Assembly: GCA_002686685.1 (NCBI GenBank)
Contig: NYYG01000031.1
Location: 1-13,028 of the forward strand
Direction of reading: 5' to 3'
DNA from: SAR116 cluster bacterium
GTDB taxonomy: Bacteria > Pseudomonadota > Alphaproteobacteria > Puniceispirillales > Puniceispirillaceae
DNA: 13,028 nucleotides
Of the stretch, positions 1 to 6,360 are shown piece after piece. A model generated the notes under the pieces. It searched no databases. It saw only the letters and a program-made list of their open reading frames with translations, and was not told the origin of the DNA. Position 1 is the first letter of the stretch. Each line of letters begins with the position of its first letter. A program made the translations under genes and the position numbers.

Positions 1-141
1 CGCACCCATGGCGCGCATGGACGCATTACTTGCCTTGAAATTGGCTTTTCGCTCTTCAATGACATCGGCAGCGGCAGGCAGGCTGGCAGCCATGCTGACA
101 GCGGCAAAAAGGGCTGCGGACAAAAAGGTGCGGAAAGGCAT
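1..141 (-). CDS. Cytochrome c'-like protein, N-terminal fragment (runs off left edge)
   Basis: Reading the minus strand from the ATG at 141-139 gives 47 codons open to the window edge. Residues 1-25 form a Sec signal peptide: a basic Arg at 4, a hydrophobic Ala/Leu/Phe-rich core, and a likely cleavage after Ala-Ala-Ala at 23-25. The mature start, DVIEERKANFKASNASMRAMGA, fits helix 1 of the cytochrome c' (class II c-type cytochrome) family, which opens with an Arg-x-x-x-x-Lys helix followed by a Met-Lys/Arg-Ala-Met/Leu stretch. Family knowledge: these are periplasmic four-helix haem proteins that bind NO or CO, with a CxxCH haem site near the C terminus. That site lies outside the window, so identity rests on helix 1 alone. 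A GGAGA Shine-Dalgarno complement at 151-155, about 10 bases upstream, supports the start. It is transcribed away from the exporter at 364. An alternative is another secreted helical protein. Confidence 0.72.
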   Translation of the reverse strand, partial: MPFRTFLSAALFAAVSMAASLPAAADVIEERKANFKASNASMRAMGA

Positions 142-363
142 GTGCGTGTGTCTCCAGATCAGGCCGTACAACAGCCAGTTCAAAATCTGTCCCCCGATGG
201 CCGTTTTGGCCTTTAAGTGAGATGGGCATTAATCACCTGATGTAAAGAGGTTAGCAGCCGGTCTGTGGTGGAATTAAAAGCGTATCCCCGCTAGGCTTGG
301 GTGCTGGTCCTACTATGTCGGCACCCTATCCCGGCTCCTCACAAAAAAAGGCCCCCATTATCC
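142..363. promoter_or_regulatory. Divergent spacer between cytochrome c' and exporter genes
   Basis: This spacer of 222 bases must hold the 5' regions of both divergent genes. I see a short dyad ATCACCTGAT at 232-241 (arms ATCA/TGAT), loosely flanked by TTA and TAA. The arm order is opposite to an FNR box (TTGAT-N4-ATCAA), so I do not call it one. On the minus strand a TTTACA (complement of 241-246) could be a -35 element, but no convincing -10 lies 16-18 bases on. For the plus strand I could not pick a reliable -35/-10 pair. The promoters are inferred from gene orientation, not from clear motifs. Confidence 0.35.
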
Positions 364-1278
364 ATGCCACGCGGTTTCATAGGCATTTTCCTGACCCTGC
401 TGGCGACCTGCTTTGGCGTCTTGACCGGTCTCATCGTCAAGGCGATTGGAACAGAGATCGCCCTGATAAGCCTGCTGATGTACCGGTTCCTGTTTTCGAT
501 GCCGGTGTTGACCGGGGCGGCTGTCGCGGCGCGGCGGTCCCAGTTCCTGCAGATCAACGCAAAATGGACCCTTGCCATTCGTATCGTCTTTGGTTGCGCG
601 GCCATGGCGTGCTGGTTCACCTCCATCCGCCTGCTGCCACTTGGTCAGGCAACAGCACTTCTGCAAACGTCGGTCATTTTTGTGACGATCCTGTCCCCCT
701 TTTTGCTTGGCGAACGCATCGGCATCTTTCGGTGGAGCGCGGTGGTTACAGGCATGCTGGGCATTGTCCTGTTGACCAACCCGTTCAGCAGCGGCTTTTC
801 GGGCAATGTCATATTCGGCCTTATGGGGGCTCTGGCAGGGGCCGGGCTATCAATTTTCCTGCGTCGTCTCGGCAAGGTCGACCACCCGTTCAGCGTGGCG
901 GTCTGGTATAATGGCGCCGGCAGCGTCATGCTGACATTGCTGGTGGTCACCATGGTTGTTGCGGAAGGGGATGCAACGCTGTTTGCGCTGTCACCAGATG
1001 TGCTGCAACTGTTGCTGTTGCTGGGGGTCGTGGCAGCGGGACTGCAACTCTGCATCACCTCGGCCTTCCGCTTTGCCGAGGCGGTGGTGATTTCTTCAAT
1101 GCGGTATCTGCAGATCCCGATGGCTGCTTTTGTTGCCTATCTTCTGTTTGACGAGGTGATGGCACCGGTGGAACTGATCGGTGCCGCTGTTGTGATTATC
1201 AGCTGCGTCTTTATCGCATGGCGTGAATTTGTGCGCGCACGGGACCGGCAGACGATCAACAGCACGGATGCGGCATGA
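364..1278 (+). CDS. EamA/DMT-superfamily transporter (RhaT/YdcZ-like exporter)
   Basis: The 304-residue product is an integral inner-membrane protein made of two EamA repeats, roughly residues 6-139 and 147-286, each with about five hydrophobic segments. Diagnostic features are a conserved Glu at the end of the first repeat (LLGERIG, E117) and its counterpart in the second (LFDEVMAPVELIGAAVV, E264), plus the usual RYLQIPMAA helix. Family members export amino acids, purines, riboflavin or S-adenosylmethionine, among others; the substrate cannot be read from the sequence. The frame stays open upstream to a GTG at 301, but I chose ATG 364 because the protein then begins directly at transmembrane segment 1, as is normal. 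The ribosome site is weak: a run of A followed by GG at about 343-350 is rather distant. The short cytosolic C-terminal tail is charged. The gene stands alone, divergent from the cytochrome gene and 83 bases before an unrecognised gene that could be co-transcribed. Confidence 0.88.
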   Translation: MPRGFIGIFLTLLATCFGVLTGLIVKAIGTEIALISLLMYRFLFSMPVLTGAAVAARRSQFLQINAKWTLAIRIVFGCAAMACWFTSIRLLPLGQATALLQTSVIFVTILSPFLLGERIGIFRWSAVVTGMLGIVLLTNPFSSGFSGNVIFGLMGALAGAGLSIFLRRLGKVDHPFSVAVWYNGAGSVMLTLLVVTMVVAEGDATLFALSPDVLQLLLLLGVVAAGLQLCITSAFRFAEAVVISSMRYLQIPMAAFVAYLLFDEVMAPVELIGAAVVIISCVFIAWREFVRARDRQTINSTDAA

Positions 1279-1361
1279 AGCGGTTGCCAAGACCAGCCCG
1301 GCTGCCCTAAAAGGCTGAAACAAAGCGGGCCCGGCGGGGTGCAGCGACAAAGGATGGTCAT

Positions 1362-1868
1362 ATGTCCAGGACGATTATCCGCCTGATTGGCGAAACCGAC
1401 ATTGTTGATATTGATCCGGCCAGCCATGATGGCGGCGCGCATCCAAAGCTGATGGGGCTGGATGCAGATGACCGGGTGAATTTGCTCGGTCACTGGCTTG
1501 ATCAGGACCGCGGCGAGGCACTGCAGGATGATCCCGATTTCAAGTCAGCGATGACCGCCATCGGATCACAGCTTGCGGCAGACCAGCCGGGCAATGGCGT
1601 CAATTTCGTGGTGATCACGATTTTGCGGGAAAAATGGCCGGTGGGGTCAAAGGCAGACTTTCAGGCAAAGGCCGACAGGGTTGGTGCGGCGCATACCTAT
1701 CTTGTGCATTGCTGCGACGCGGCACATCTTGACGATCTTGATGATGACGCTGCCCGGAAACAATCTGAAACAACGCAGTTGATCATGTCGGTGCCGCGCT
1801 ATCGCCGGATGCGCAAGCAATATGCAAACAGCAGCGCGGTGCAAACGCTCATCCGGCAGCACAGCTAG
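1362..1868 (+). CDS. Hypothetical soluble protein, 168 residues
   Basis: I do not recognise this protein. The start at ATG 1362 is supported by AAAGGA at 1349-1354, seven bases upstream. The product has no signal peptide and no membrane segment and looks cytosolic. It begins with a beta-like stretch (TIIRLIGETDIVDID) and is rich in Asp, with an acidic run LDDLDDDAARKQSE near residues 125-138. A central hydrophobic strand (VNFVVITIL, about 81-89) and a Cys pair (HCCDAAH, about 117-123) stand out. The C terminus turns basic (RYRRMRKQY, about 146-154). It follows the exporter by 83 bases on the same strand and converges with aacS 41 bases downstream. Codon use looks like the neighbours, and the good ribosome site argues that it is a real gene. 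Function unknown. Confidence 0.75.
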   Translation: MSRTIIRLIGETDIVDIDPASHDGGAHPKLMGLDADDRVNLLGHWLDQDRGEALQDDPDFKSAMTAIGSQLAADQPGNGVNFVVITILREKWPVGSKADFQAKADRVGAAHTYLVHCCDAAHLDDLDDDAARKQSETTQLIMSVPRYRRMRKQYANSSAVQTLIRQHS

Positions 1869-1879
1869 CCGGCTGACAC

Positions 1880-1896
1880 AAGACAAGGCGTCTTTT
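1880..1896 (+). terminator. Weak candidate terminator between convergent genes
   Basis: In the 41-base gap between the unrecognised gene and aacS, AAGAC (1880-1884), a five-base loop and GTCTT (1890-1894) form a 5-bp stem ending in a TTTT run. It is positioned to end plus-strand transcription. The stem is short and AT-containing, so this is only a possibility; the minus-strand reading lacks a T tail. Confidence 0.22.
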
Positions 1897-1909
1897 CGAC
1901 CGCCAGTGC

Positions 1910-3877
1910 CTATTTCGCCAACTGCGGTAAATCCCGGAAGAAGTCGAGCGCCTCGGCATTGGCCAGTGCCTCTGTATTCTTGACCGCACGCCCGTGGATG
2001 ATGTCGCGCACAGCCAGCTCGGTAATCTTGCCAGAACGCGTGCGCGGAATATCGGGCACGGCGATGATATGGCGCGGCACATGGCGCGGCGTTGCACCGC
2101 TGCGCACCCGCTGTTTAATGGCGTCGGCCAGATCGTCATCAAAGGTGATGCCCTCTGCCAGCCTTACAAAAAGGATCACCCGCACATCATTGTCCCAGTT
2201 CTGGCCGACCACCAGCGCCTCGACAACCGCATCAAAGAATTCAACCTGACGATAGATTTCGGCGGTGCCGATGCGCACGCCACCGGGGTTCAGCGTGGCG
2301 TCTGACCGTCCATGGATGATTGTGCCGCCGCGCGGGGTCAATGTGGCCCAGTCACCATGCCGCCACAGCCCTGGATAATGTTCGAAATAGGCGGCCTTGT
2401 ATTTCGTGTCATCCGTGTCATTCCAGAATTTGACAGGCATTGAGGGAAATGGCCGTGTGCAGCATAATTCGCCCTGTTCATCGGTAACAGGCTGTCCGTC
2501 ATCATCCAGGATTTCAACCGCAAGGCCCAGCGCGCGCGCCTGAATTTCACCGGCATAGACCGGCTGCACCGGACAGCCAAGGACGAAGCAGCCCATGATA
2601 TCAGTGCCGCCCGACATCGAGCAGAGCTGCACATCGTCTCGGATCGCCTCATATACAAAGCCAAAGCCGTCACTTGAAAGGGGCGACCCTGTCGACATCA
2701 GACAGCGCAGATGTGACAGGTCATTGCTGTCCGCGGGGCGATATCCGGCATTGCGAATGGCATCGATATATTTTGCCGACACGCCAAGATGGGTCAGCTG
2801 TTCAGCCTCGGCGATATCCCATAAACGCTGCGGTCCGGGATGGAACGGGTTGCCCTCATAGGTGACCAGCGGCATCCCGATCATCAGGCCGGACACCATC
2901 CAGTTCCACATCATCCAGCCGCAGGTCGTAAAGAACAGCATTCGGTCATCTGCGCCCATGTCGCTATGCAGGCGCATTTCGGTAATATGTTTCAGGATGA
3001 CCCCGCCAACGCCATGCACAATGCATTTCGGCGCGCCCGTCGTGCCGCTGGAATACAGGATATAGAGCGGATCATTGAAATTGACCGGTGTGAAGCTGCT
3101 GACCGGCGTCGCTGCTTGCAGGGCGGCATCAAACAGGGCGGGCTGCGGCAGGCCGGACAGGTCTGGTGCCGGGTCGAGAAAAGGGATGACCAGCATATGC
3201 GTCACCGAGGGCAGGGCAGCGGCCAGGTCGCGCAGGATTGCCATCCGGTCGAATGTCTTGCCGGCATAGTGATAGCCGTCACAGGCGATCAGCAGCTTGG
3301 GTTCGATCTGGCCAAACCTGTCTGATACGCCACCAAGGCCAAAATCGGGTGAGCAGCTTGAAAAAATACCGCCAAGAGTGGCCGTGGCCAGCATGGCGAT
3401 GATGGCTTCCGGAATGTTCGGGATATAGGCCGCCACACGGTCGCCTTTGCCGATGCCGGCTGCCTGCATCCAGCCGGCAAGCTGCATGACCTGCGCTTTC
3501 AGCTCGGCGCGTGTCAGCTGAACATGACGCCCATCTTCACAATGGGCAGAGATGGCCAGCCTGTCATCGGCGTCGGCAAGCATGTTTTCGGCATAGTTGA
3601 TCTGCGCATCGGGAAAGAAGCAGGCGCCGGGCATTGCCCCGTCATTTTCAATCAGGCGCTGGCCCTTTTCGCCAATCACCCCGTGCCAGTCCCAGACCAG
3701 ATCCCAGAAGGCGAGATCATGATCAACAGACCAGCGCCATAACGCCTGAAAATCTCCCTGCCAGTCAAAGCCGTGGCGGTCTTTCAGGGCAGTTGCAAAG
3801 TCGGCAAGCTGGCCGCTTGCTGCCGCGTCATCCGCCGGTGTCCATAGAAGTTGTCCGTTTGAAATCTGGTTCGTCAT
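1910..3877 (-). CDS. aacS: Acetoacetate-CoA ligase (acetoacetyl-CoA synthetase)
   Basis: This cytosolic ANL-superfamily enzyme activates acetoacetate with ATP and CoA to acetoacetyl-CoA, letting cells use ketone bodies or salvage acetoacetate, often linked to polyhydroxybutyrate turnover. The 655 residues match the usual family length (about 650-670). The N-terminal region is typical of the acetoacetyl-CoA synthetase branch (DLVWDWHGVIG, then INYAENML near 93-100). The phosphate-binding motif YSSGTTGAPK is at 275-284. The family-typical FFTTCGWMMWNWM segment and the SGGTD adenine-binding motif follow. WRHGDW and GRSDATLNPGGVRIG form the hinge and A8 region. The catalytic lysine is K617 in RTRSGKITE. 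The start is ATG 3877; its upstream Shine-Dalgarno is poor, and the nearby ATG at 3888 is out of frame. No thiolase, CoA transferase or hydroxybutyrate dehydrogenase lies alongside, so it is a single-gene unit here. Confidence 0.95.
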   Translation of the reverse strand: MTNQISNGQLLWTPADDAAASGQLADFATALKDRHGFDWQGDFQALWRWSVDHDLAFWDLVWDWHGVIGEKGQRLIENDGAMPGACFFPDAQINYAENMLADADDRLAISAHCEDGRHVQLTRAELKAQVMQLAGWMQAAGIGKGDRVAAYIPNIPEAIIAMLATATLGGIFSSCSPDFGLGGVSDRFGQIEPKLLIACDGYHYAGKTFDRMAILRDLAAALPSVTHMLVIPFLDPAPDLSGLPQPALFDAALQAATPVSSFTPVNFNDPLYILYSSGTTGAPKCIVHGVGGVILKHITEMRLHSDMGADDRMLFFTTCGWMMWNWMVSGLMIGMPLVTYEGNPFHPGPQRLWDIAEAEQLTHLGVSAKYIDAIRNAGYRPADSNDLSHLRCLMSTGSPLSSDGFGFVYEAIRDDVQLCSMSGGTDIMGCFVLGCPVQPVYAGEIQARALGLAVEILDDDGQPVTDEQGELCCTRPFPSMPVKFWNDTDDTKYKAAYFEHYPGLWRHGDWATLTPRGGTIIHGRSDATLNPGGVRIGTAEIYRQVEFFDAVVEALVVGQNWDNDVRVILFVRLAEGITFDDDLADAIKQRVRSGATPRHVPRHIIAVPDIPRTRSGKITELAVRDIIHGRAVKNTEALANAEALDFFRDLPQLAK

Positions 3878-4126
3878 ACGCGTGTCATGGTCCGGTCAGT
3901 GGTGGTGCATTGCGATGATCCTGACGGGTCGCTGATTGACCTTATCGCCCAGCAAATGAACCTACAACCAATTAGCGATGGAAGCGGCTTTTGCTGTGTT
4001 GCTGTCGATAGGATCATCCTTTTGCAGGATGCACGGGTGTTTTGAAAAATAATGCTAAACAGATAGTTAACGCATGCTAACACTTTCGTGAAAATTCCAT
4101 CATCTGCTTGCTCAATGAGGCTCCGA
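3878..4126. promoter_or_regulatory. Divergent spacer upstream of aacS and the 4127 gene
   Basis: This noncoding stretch of about 250 bases must carry both promoters. It contains a hairpin CATCCT-TTTGC-AGGATG at 4015-4031 (6-bp stem, 5-base loop), overlapping a small palindrome GGATCATCC at 4011-4019. Downstream is an AT-rich patch with ATGCTAA repeated at 4052-4058 and 4074-4080, exactly 22 bases apart, which is about two helical turns on the same DNA face. TTGAAA at 4042-4047 may be a plus-strand -35, with the poor -10 match TAGTTA at 4064-4069, 16 bases on. These are readings by eye; the assignment of any of them as promoter or operator is inference. Confidence 0.35.
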
Positions 4127-4594
4127 ATGCCCCTGTCAATCAACGCCGCCACCTCGGGTTCTATCCATGCGATTATGGAGAATCTTGTGGCGTCACCTCC
4201 AGCATCTCTGCCCTTTCCGGTAAAGGGGATGTCCAAACGCCGCTGGATGGTGGATACGGATGCCGGCCCCATTGTGCAACTGGAATGCCTTGATGCCCCG
4301 GGACAGGCAATTGTCTTTGCCACCACCGCGCGTGATGGCAGCGGGCCGTTGCGTGCTGCCTTTACCACCATGTTGCTGTTGGAGGACACAATCGCCAACA
4401 GCATGCATCCCTATGGGGTCTTTTCGGGTGAGGCGACGATTACCATTTACCGATTTGTCGATCTCACTGATGCCACCGAAGACAGCATCGCTAGCGGTCT
4501 GGCGGAATTTGCGCATGTTGCTGCGGCAGCGCTTGCAAAGCGTGGCATCGGTCTTCCGGGCGCACTGCTCGAAGATGAACGCGAGATCGCCTGA
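4127..4594 (+). CDS. Hypothetical protein, about 155 residues
   Basis: I do not recognise this protein. The frame is open from a GTG at 4088, but ATG 4127 is the best start because GAGG at 4117-4120 sits six bases upstream; ATG 4175 and ATG 4229 are further options with poorer spacing. From 4127 the product has a loosely structured Ser/Ala/Pro-rich N terminus (1-33), then an alpha/beta-looking core from about residue 38 with strands such as PIVQLECL and QAIVFATTA, a helix RAAFTTMLLLEDTIANSM (about 76-93), a strand ATITIYRF (103-110), and an Ala-rich helix ending GLAEFAHVAAAALAKRGIG. There is no signal peptide or membrane segment. It lies between divergent aacS and co-directional gor, 211 bases from the latter. 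It ends inside the first copy of a 13-base tandem repeat. Function unknown; the core after residue 35 is the most trustworthy part. Confidence 0.65.
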   Translation: MPLSINAATSGSIHAIMENLVASPPASLPFPVKGMSKRRWMVDTDAGPIVQLECLDAPGQAIVFATTARDGSGPLRAAFTTMLLLEDTIANSMHPYGVFSGEATITIYRFVDLTDATEDSIASGLAEFAHVAAAALAKRGIGLPGALLEDEREIA

Positions 4595-4617
4595 AACCGA
4601 TTCCTGAAACCGATTCC
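4590..4617. repeat. Exact 13-base tandem duplication spanning a stop codon
   Basis: The unit CTGAAACCGATTC occurs at 4591-4603 and again at 4604-4616, with one extra matching base on each side, giving a 28-base run of perfect period 13. The stop codon of the preceding gene (TGA 4592-4594) is in the first copy. The second copy carries a TGA in another frame. It is probably a replication-slippage duplication. Confidence 0.9.
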
Positions 4618-4805
4618 GGGACAACTGTCTTTGCCATTGACCCTGTCACAGTGCGAAATGGTCAAAAGAGACAGGTTGCATCCTGCCGCATGCGCACTAG
4701 GTTAGGGCTGTGGGTCGCCAACGGGTGATGGCACTGACATGCCCGCCCGCTAGCTGTTCATAAATAACGGCAAGACCAGCATAACCAGCAAGAAGAGCAT
4801 CCGGA
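4618..4805 (+). promoter_or_regulatory. Spacer upstream of gor with candidate promoter
   Basis: A plausible sigma70-type promoter is TTGCAT (4676-4681), a 16-base spacer, and TAGGTT (4698-4703), about 100 bases before gor. Upstream lie two crossing inverted repeats: TTGACC (4637-4642) with GGTCAA (4660-4665), and CCTGTC (4642-4647) with GACAGG (4670-4675). Near the gene, ACCAGCA is repeated at 4775-4781 and 4784-4790, followed by the ribosome site AGAAGAG at 4791-4797. The promoter match is modest and unproven. Confidence 0.3.
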
Positions 4806-6158
4806 ATGACTTATGACTACGACCTGATTGTGATTGGCGCGGGATCAGGCGGCGTGCGCGCGGCGCGCATGTCAGCAGGTCACGGCGCAAAAGTGGCCGT
4901 CATCGAGGGTGATCGTCCTGGTGGCACCTGTGTCATTCGTGGCTGCGTCCCGAAAAAGCTGTTGATGTATGGGTCAAGCTTTTCAGCGGATGCAGCAGAT
5001 GCTGCCGGCTATGGCTGGCAGGTCGATATTGGCGGCCATGACTGGTCGCATCTGATCACCGCCAAGAATGCAGAACTTGACCGGCTGGAGGGCATTTATC
5101 GCAATCTGCTGAAGAATGCCGGCGCAGAATTGATAGAGGGATGGGCACGATTGACCGGCCCGAACAGCGTTTCGGTTGGTGACCGCAGTCTGACAGCAGC
5201 GCATATTCTGATCGCAACCGGCGGCACACCGCAAATCCCCGACGTGCTGGGACTCGCCGACTGTGCCATTACGTCGAATGAAGCGCTCGATCTGCCTGCA
5301 AAGCCGCGGCGTATCGTGATCTATGGCGCTGGCTATATTGCTCTTGAATTTGCCAGTATTTTCAACGGCTTTGGGGTGGACACCCACCTCGTTTACCGCG
5401 GCGATCTGCCGTTGCGTGGATTTGATCCGGATGTGCGCGCCGAAATCGCCACCGCACTGGCAGGACGCGGTATCACGCTGCATGCCGGCACCACGATCAA
5501 CAGCGTTGCGCCGGGTGATGATGGACATGCCGTCACCTTGAGTAACGGAAGCGTTATTGAAGCGGATCAGATCATGGCGGCGACCGGGCGGGTGCCCAAT
5601 ACCGCCGGACTGGATCTGCCTGCGCTGGGCATTGATCTGGGGCCACGCGGTGAAATTCCGGTGGATGCCCGCTCGGCGACCAGCGTGCCGTCGATCTTTG
5701 CCGTTGGCGATGTTACCGACAGGATCAACCTGACACCGGTGGCCATTGCCGAGGGGCACGCGTTTGCCGATACGATGTTTGGCGGGCGTCCGCGGACGGT
5801 TTCACATGACAATGTGCCGTCGGCCGTATTTACCCAGCCACCAATCGGGTCGGTTGGCCCGGGTGAGGATGAGGCGCGCGACATGTTTGGTGAAATTACA
5901 GTTTTTACCAGTAAATTCAATGCGATGAAGAACAGCCTGTCAGGTCGTTCGGAAAAGACCTTTATGAAGCTGATCGTCGAAACCGCCAGTGACAGGGTCG
6001 TTGCGGCGCATATGGTTGGTCCGGATGCCGGTGAAATCATGCAGGGGATCGGTGTTGCTGTGGTGGCCGGTGCCACCAAGGCTGATTTCGATGCGACAAT
6101 CGGCATCCACCCGACGGCGGCCGAAGAGTTTGTCACCATGCGCACGCCACGCGACTGA
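4806..6158 (+). CDS. gor: Glutathione-disulfide reductase
   Basis: This cytosolic FAD flavoenzyme reduces oxidised glutathione with NADPH and keeps the thiol pool reduced. The 450 residues equal the usual family length. The FAD-binding dinucleotide fold is at 8-16 (IVIGAGSGG). The redox disulfide is C42/C47 in GGTCVIRGCVPKKL. The NADPH Rossmann motif GAGYIALEF is at 174-182. Arg198 and Arg204 fall at the residues that bind the NADPH 2'-phosphate in E. coli glutathione reductase, which argues against lipoamide dehydrogenase (NAD-linked). The second FAD contact is VGDVT. The C-terminal dimerisation domain ends with the catalytic acid-base pair His435-Glu440 in HPTAAEEFV. The start at ATG 4806 has AGAAGAG eight bases upstream. 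It appears to be its own transcription unit, closed by the terminator at 6284-6310. Nearest alternatives would be mercuric or trypanothione reductase, both less likely on motif fit. Confidence 0.96.
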   Translation: MTYDYDLIVIGAGSGGVRAARMSAGHGAKVAVIEGDRPGGTCVIRGCVPKKLLMYGSSFSADAADAAGYGWQVDIGGHDWSHLITAKNAELDRLEGIYRNLLKNAGAELIEGWARLTGPNSVSVGDRSLTAAHILIATGGTPQIPDVLGLADCAITSNEALDLPAKPRRIVIYGAGYIALEFASIFNGFGVDTHLVYRGDLPLRGFDPDVRAEIATALAGRGITLHAGTTINSVAPGDDGHAVTLSNGSVIEADQIMAATGRVPNTAGLDLPALGIDLGPRGEIPVDARSATSVPSIFAVGDVTDRINLTPVAIAEGHAFADTMFGGRPRTVSHDNVPSAVFTQPPIGSVGPGEDEARDMFGEITVFTSKFNAMKNSLSGRSEKTFMKLIVETASDRVVAAHMVGPDAGEIMQGIGVAVVAGATKADFDATIGIHPTAAEEFVTMRTPRD

Positions 6159-6180
6159 CGCTGCGGGCTGATATGGCGCT

Positions 6181-6208
6181 GGCCGGGGATGTCGGCCGGG
6201 GATGTCGG
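6181..6208. repeat. Exact 13-base tandem duplication downstream of gor
   Basis: GGCCGGGGATGTC is repeated back to back at 6181-6193 and 6194-6206, followed by two more matching bases, for a 28-base run of period 13. It lies 22 bases after the gor stop codon. It matches the repeat upstream of gor in period and total length, though the sequences are unrelated. Confidence 0.9.
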
Positions 6209-6242
6209 TCGCATGTGGTTGCTGGCGATACATGCAAAAAAC

Positions 6243-6273
6243 TTGAAAAATATCGGAATTACCGCATTATACG
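6243..6273 (+). promoter_or_regulatory. Candidate promoter ahead of DAHP synthase
   Basis: TTGAAA at 6243-6248 resembles a -35 box, and TATACG at 6268-6273 a -10 box. The 19-base spacer is longer than ideal, and an 18-base alternative (TTATAC) matches less well. The stretch is markedly AT-richer than its surroundings. If used, transcription would begin near 6280, just before the hairpin at 6284. Confidence 0.28.
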
Positions 6274-6283
6274 GGGCATTGGC

Positions 6284-6310
6284 GGCAGGCGTTGGGCCTG
6301 CCTGATTTTT
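6284..6310 (+). terminator. Rho-independent terminator (gor terminator or aroG leader attenuator)
   Basis: GGCAGGC (6284-6290), loop GTTGG (6291-6295) and GCCTGCC (6296-6302) form a perfect 7-bp GC-rich stem, followed by TGATTTTT ending at 6310. This is a standard intrinsic terminator for plus-strand transcription. It lies 126 bases after the gor stop and 51 bases before the DAHP synthase start. It may end the gor transcript, or act as an attenuator in the leader of the downstream gene if that gene's promoter lies upstream. Confidence 0.75.
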
Positions 6311-6360
6311 CACTGAAGCGATGCCCGGACGGATGCATCGCACGACATGGATGGTGTCCC

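Noticed and set aside
8..220. Plus-strand ORF of 70 codons at the left edge
   Set aside because: It overlaps antisense the signal peptide and helix 1 of the cytochrome c'-like gene, has no ribosome site, and its product resembles no protein I know.
297..911. Second plus-strand frame of 204 codons inside the exporter gene
   Set aside because: The other frame encodes the EamA membrane protein with clear hydrophobic segments; this frame gives a Pro/Arg/His-rich product without structure.
1279..1361. GC-rich inverted segments between exporter and the 1362 gene
   Set aside because: CAGCC/GGCTG leaves a one-base loop and there is no T tract, so no terminator is called.
6211..6235. Inverted repeat GCATGT/ACATGC downstream of gor
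   Set aside because: A 6-bp stem with a 13-base loop followed by A residues, not T, so it is not a plus-strand terminator; no other role is evident.
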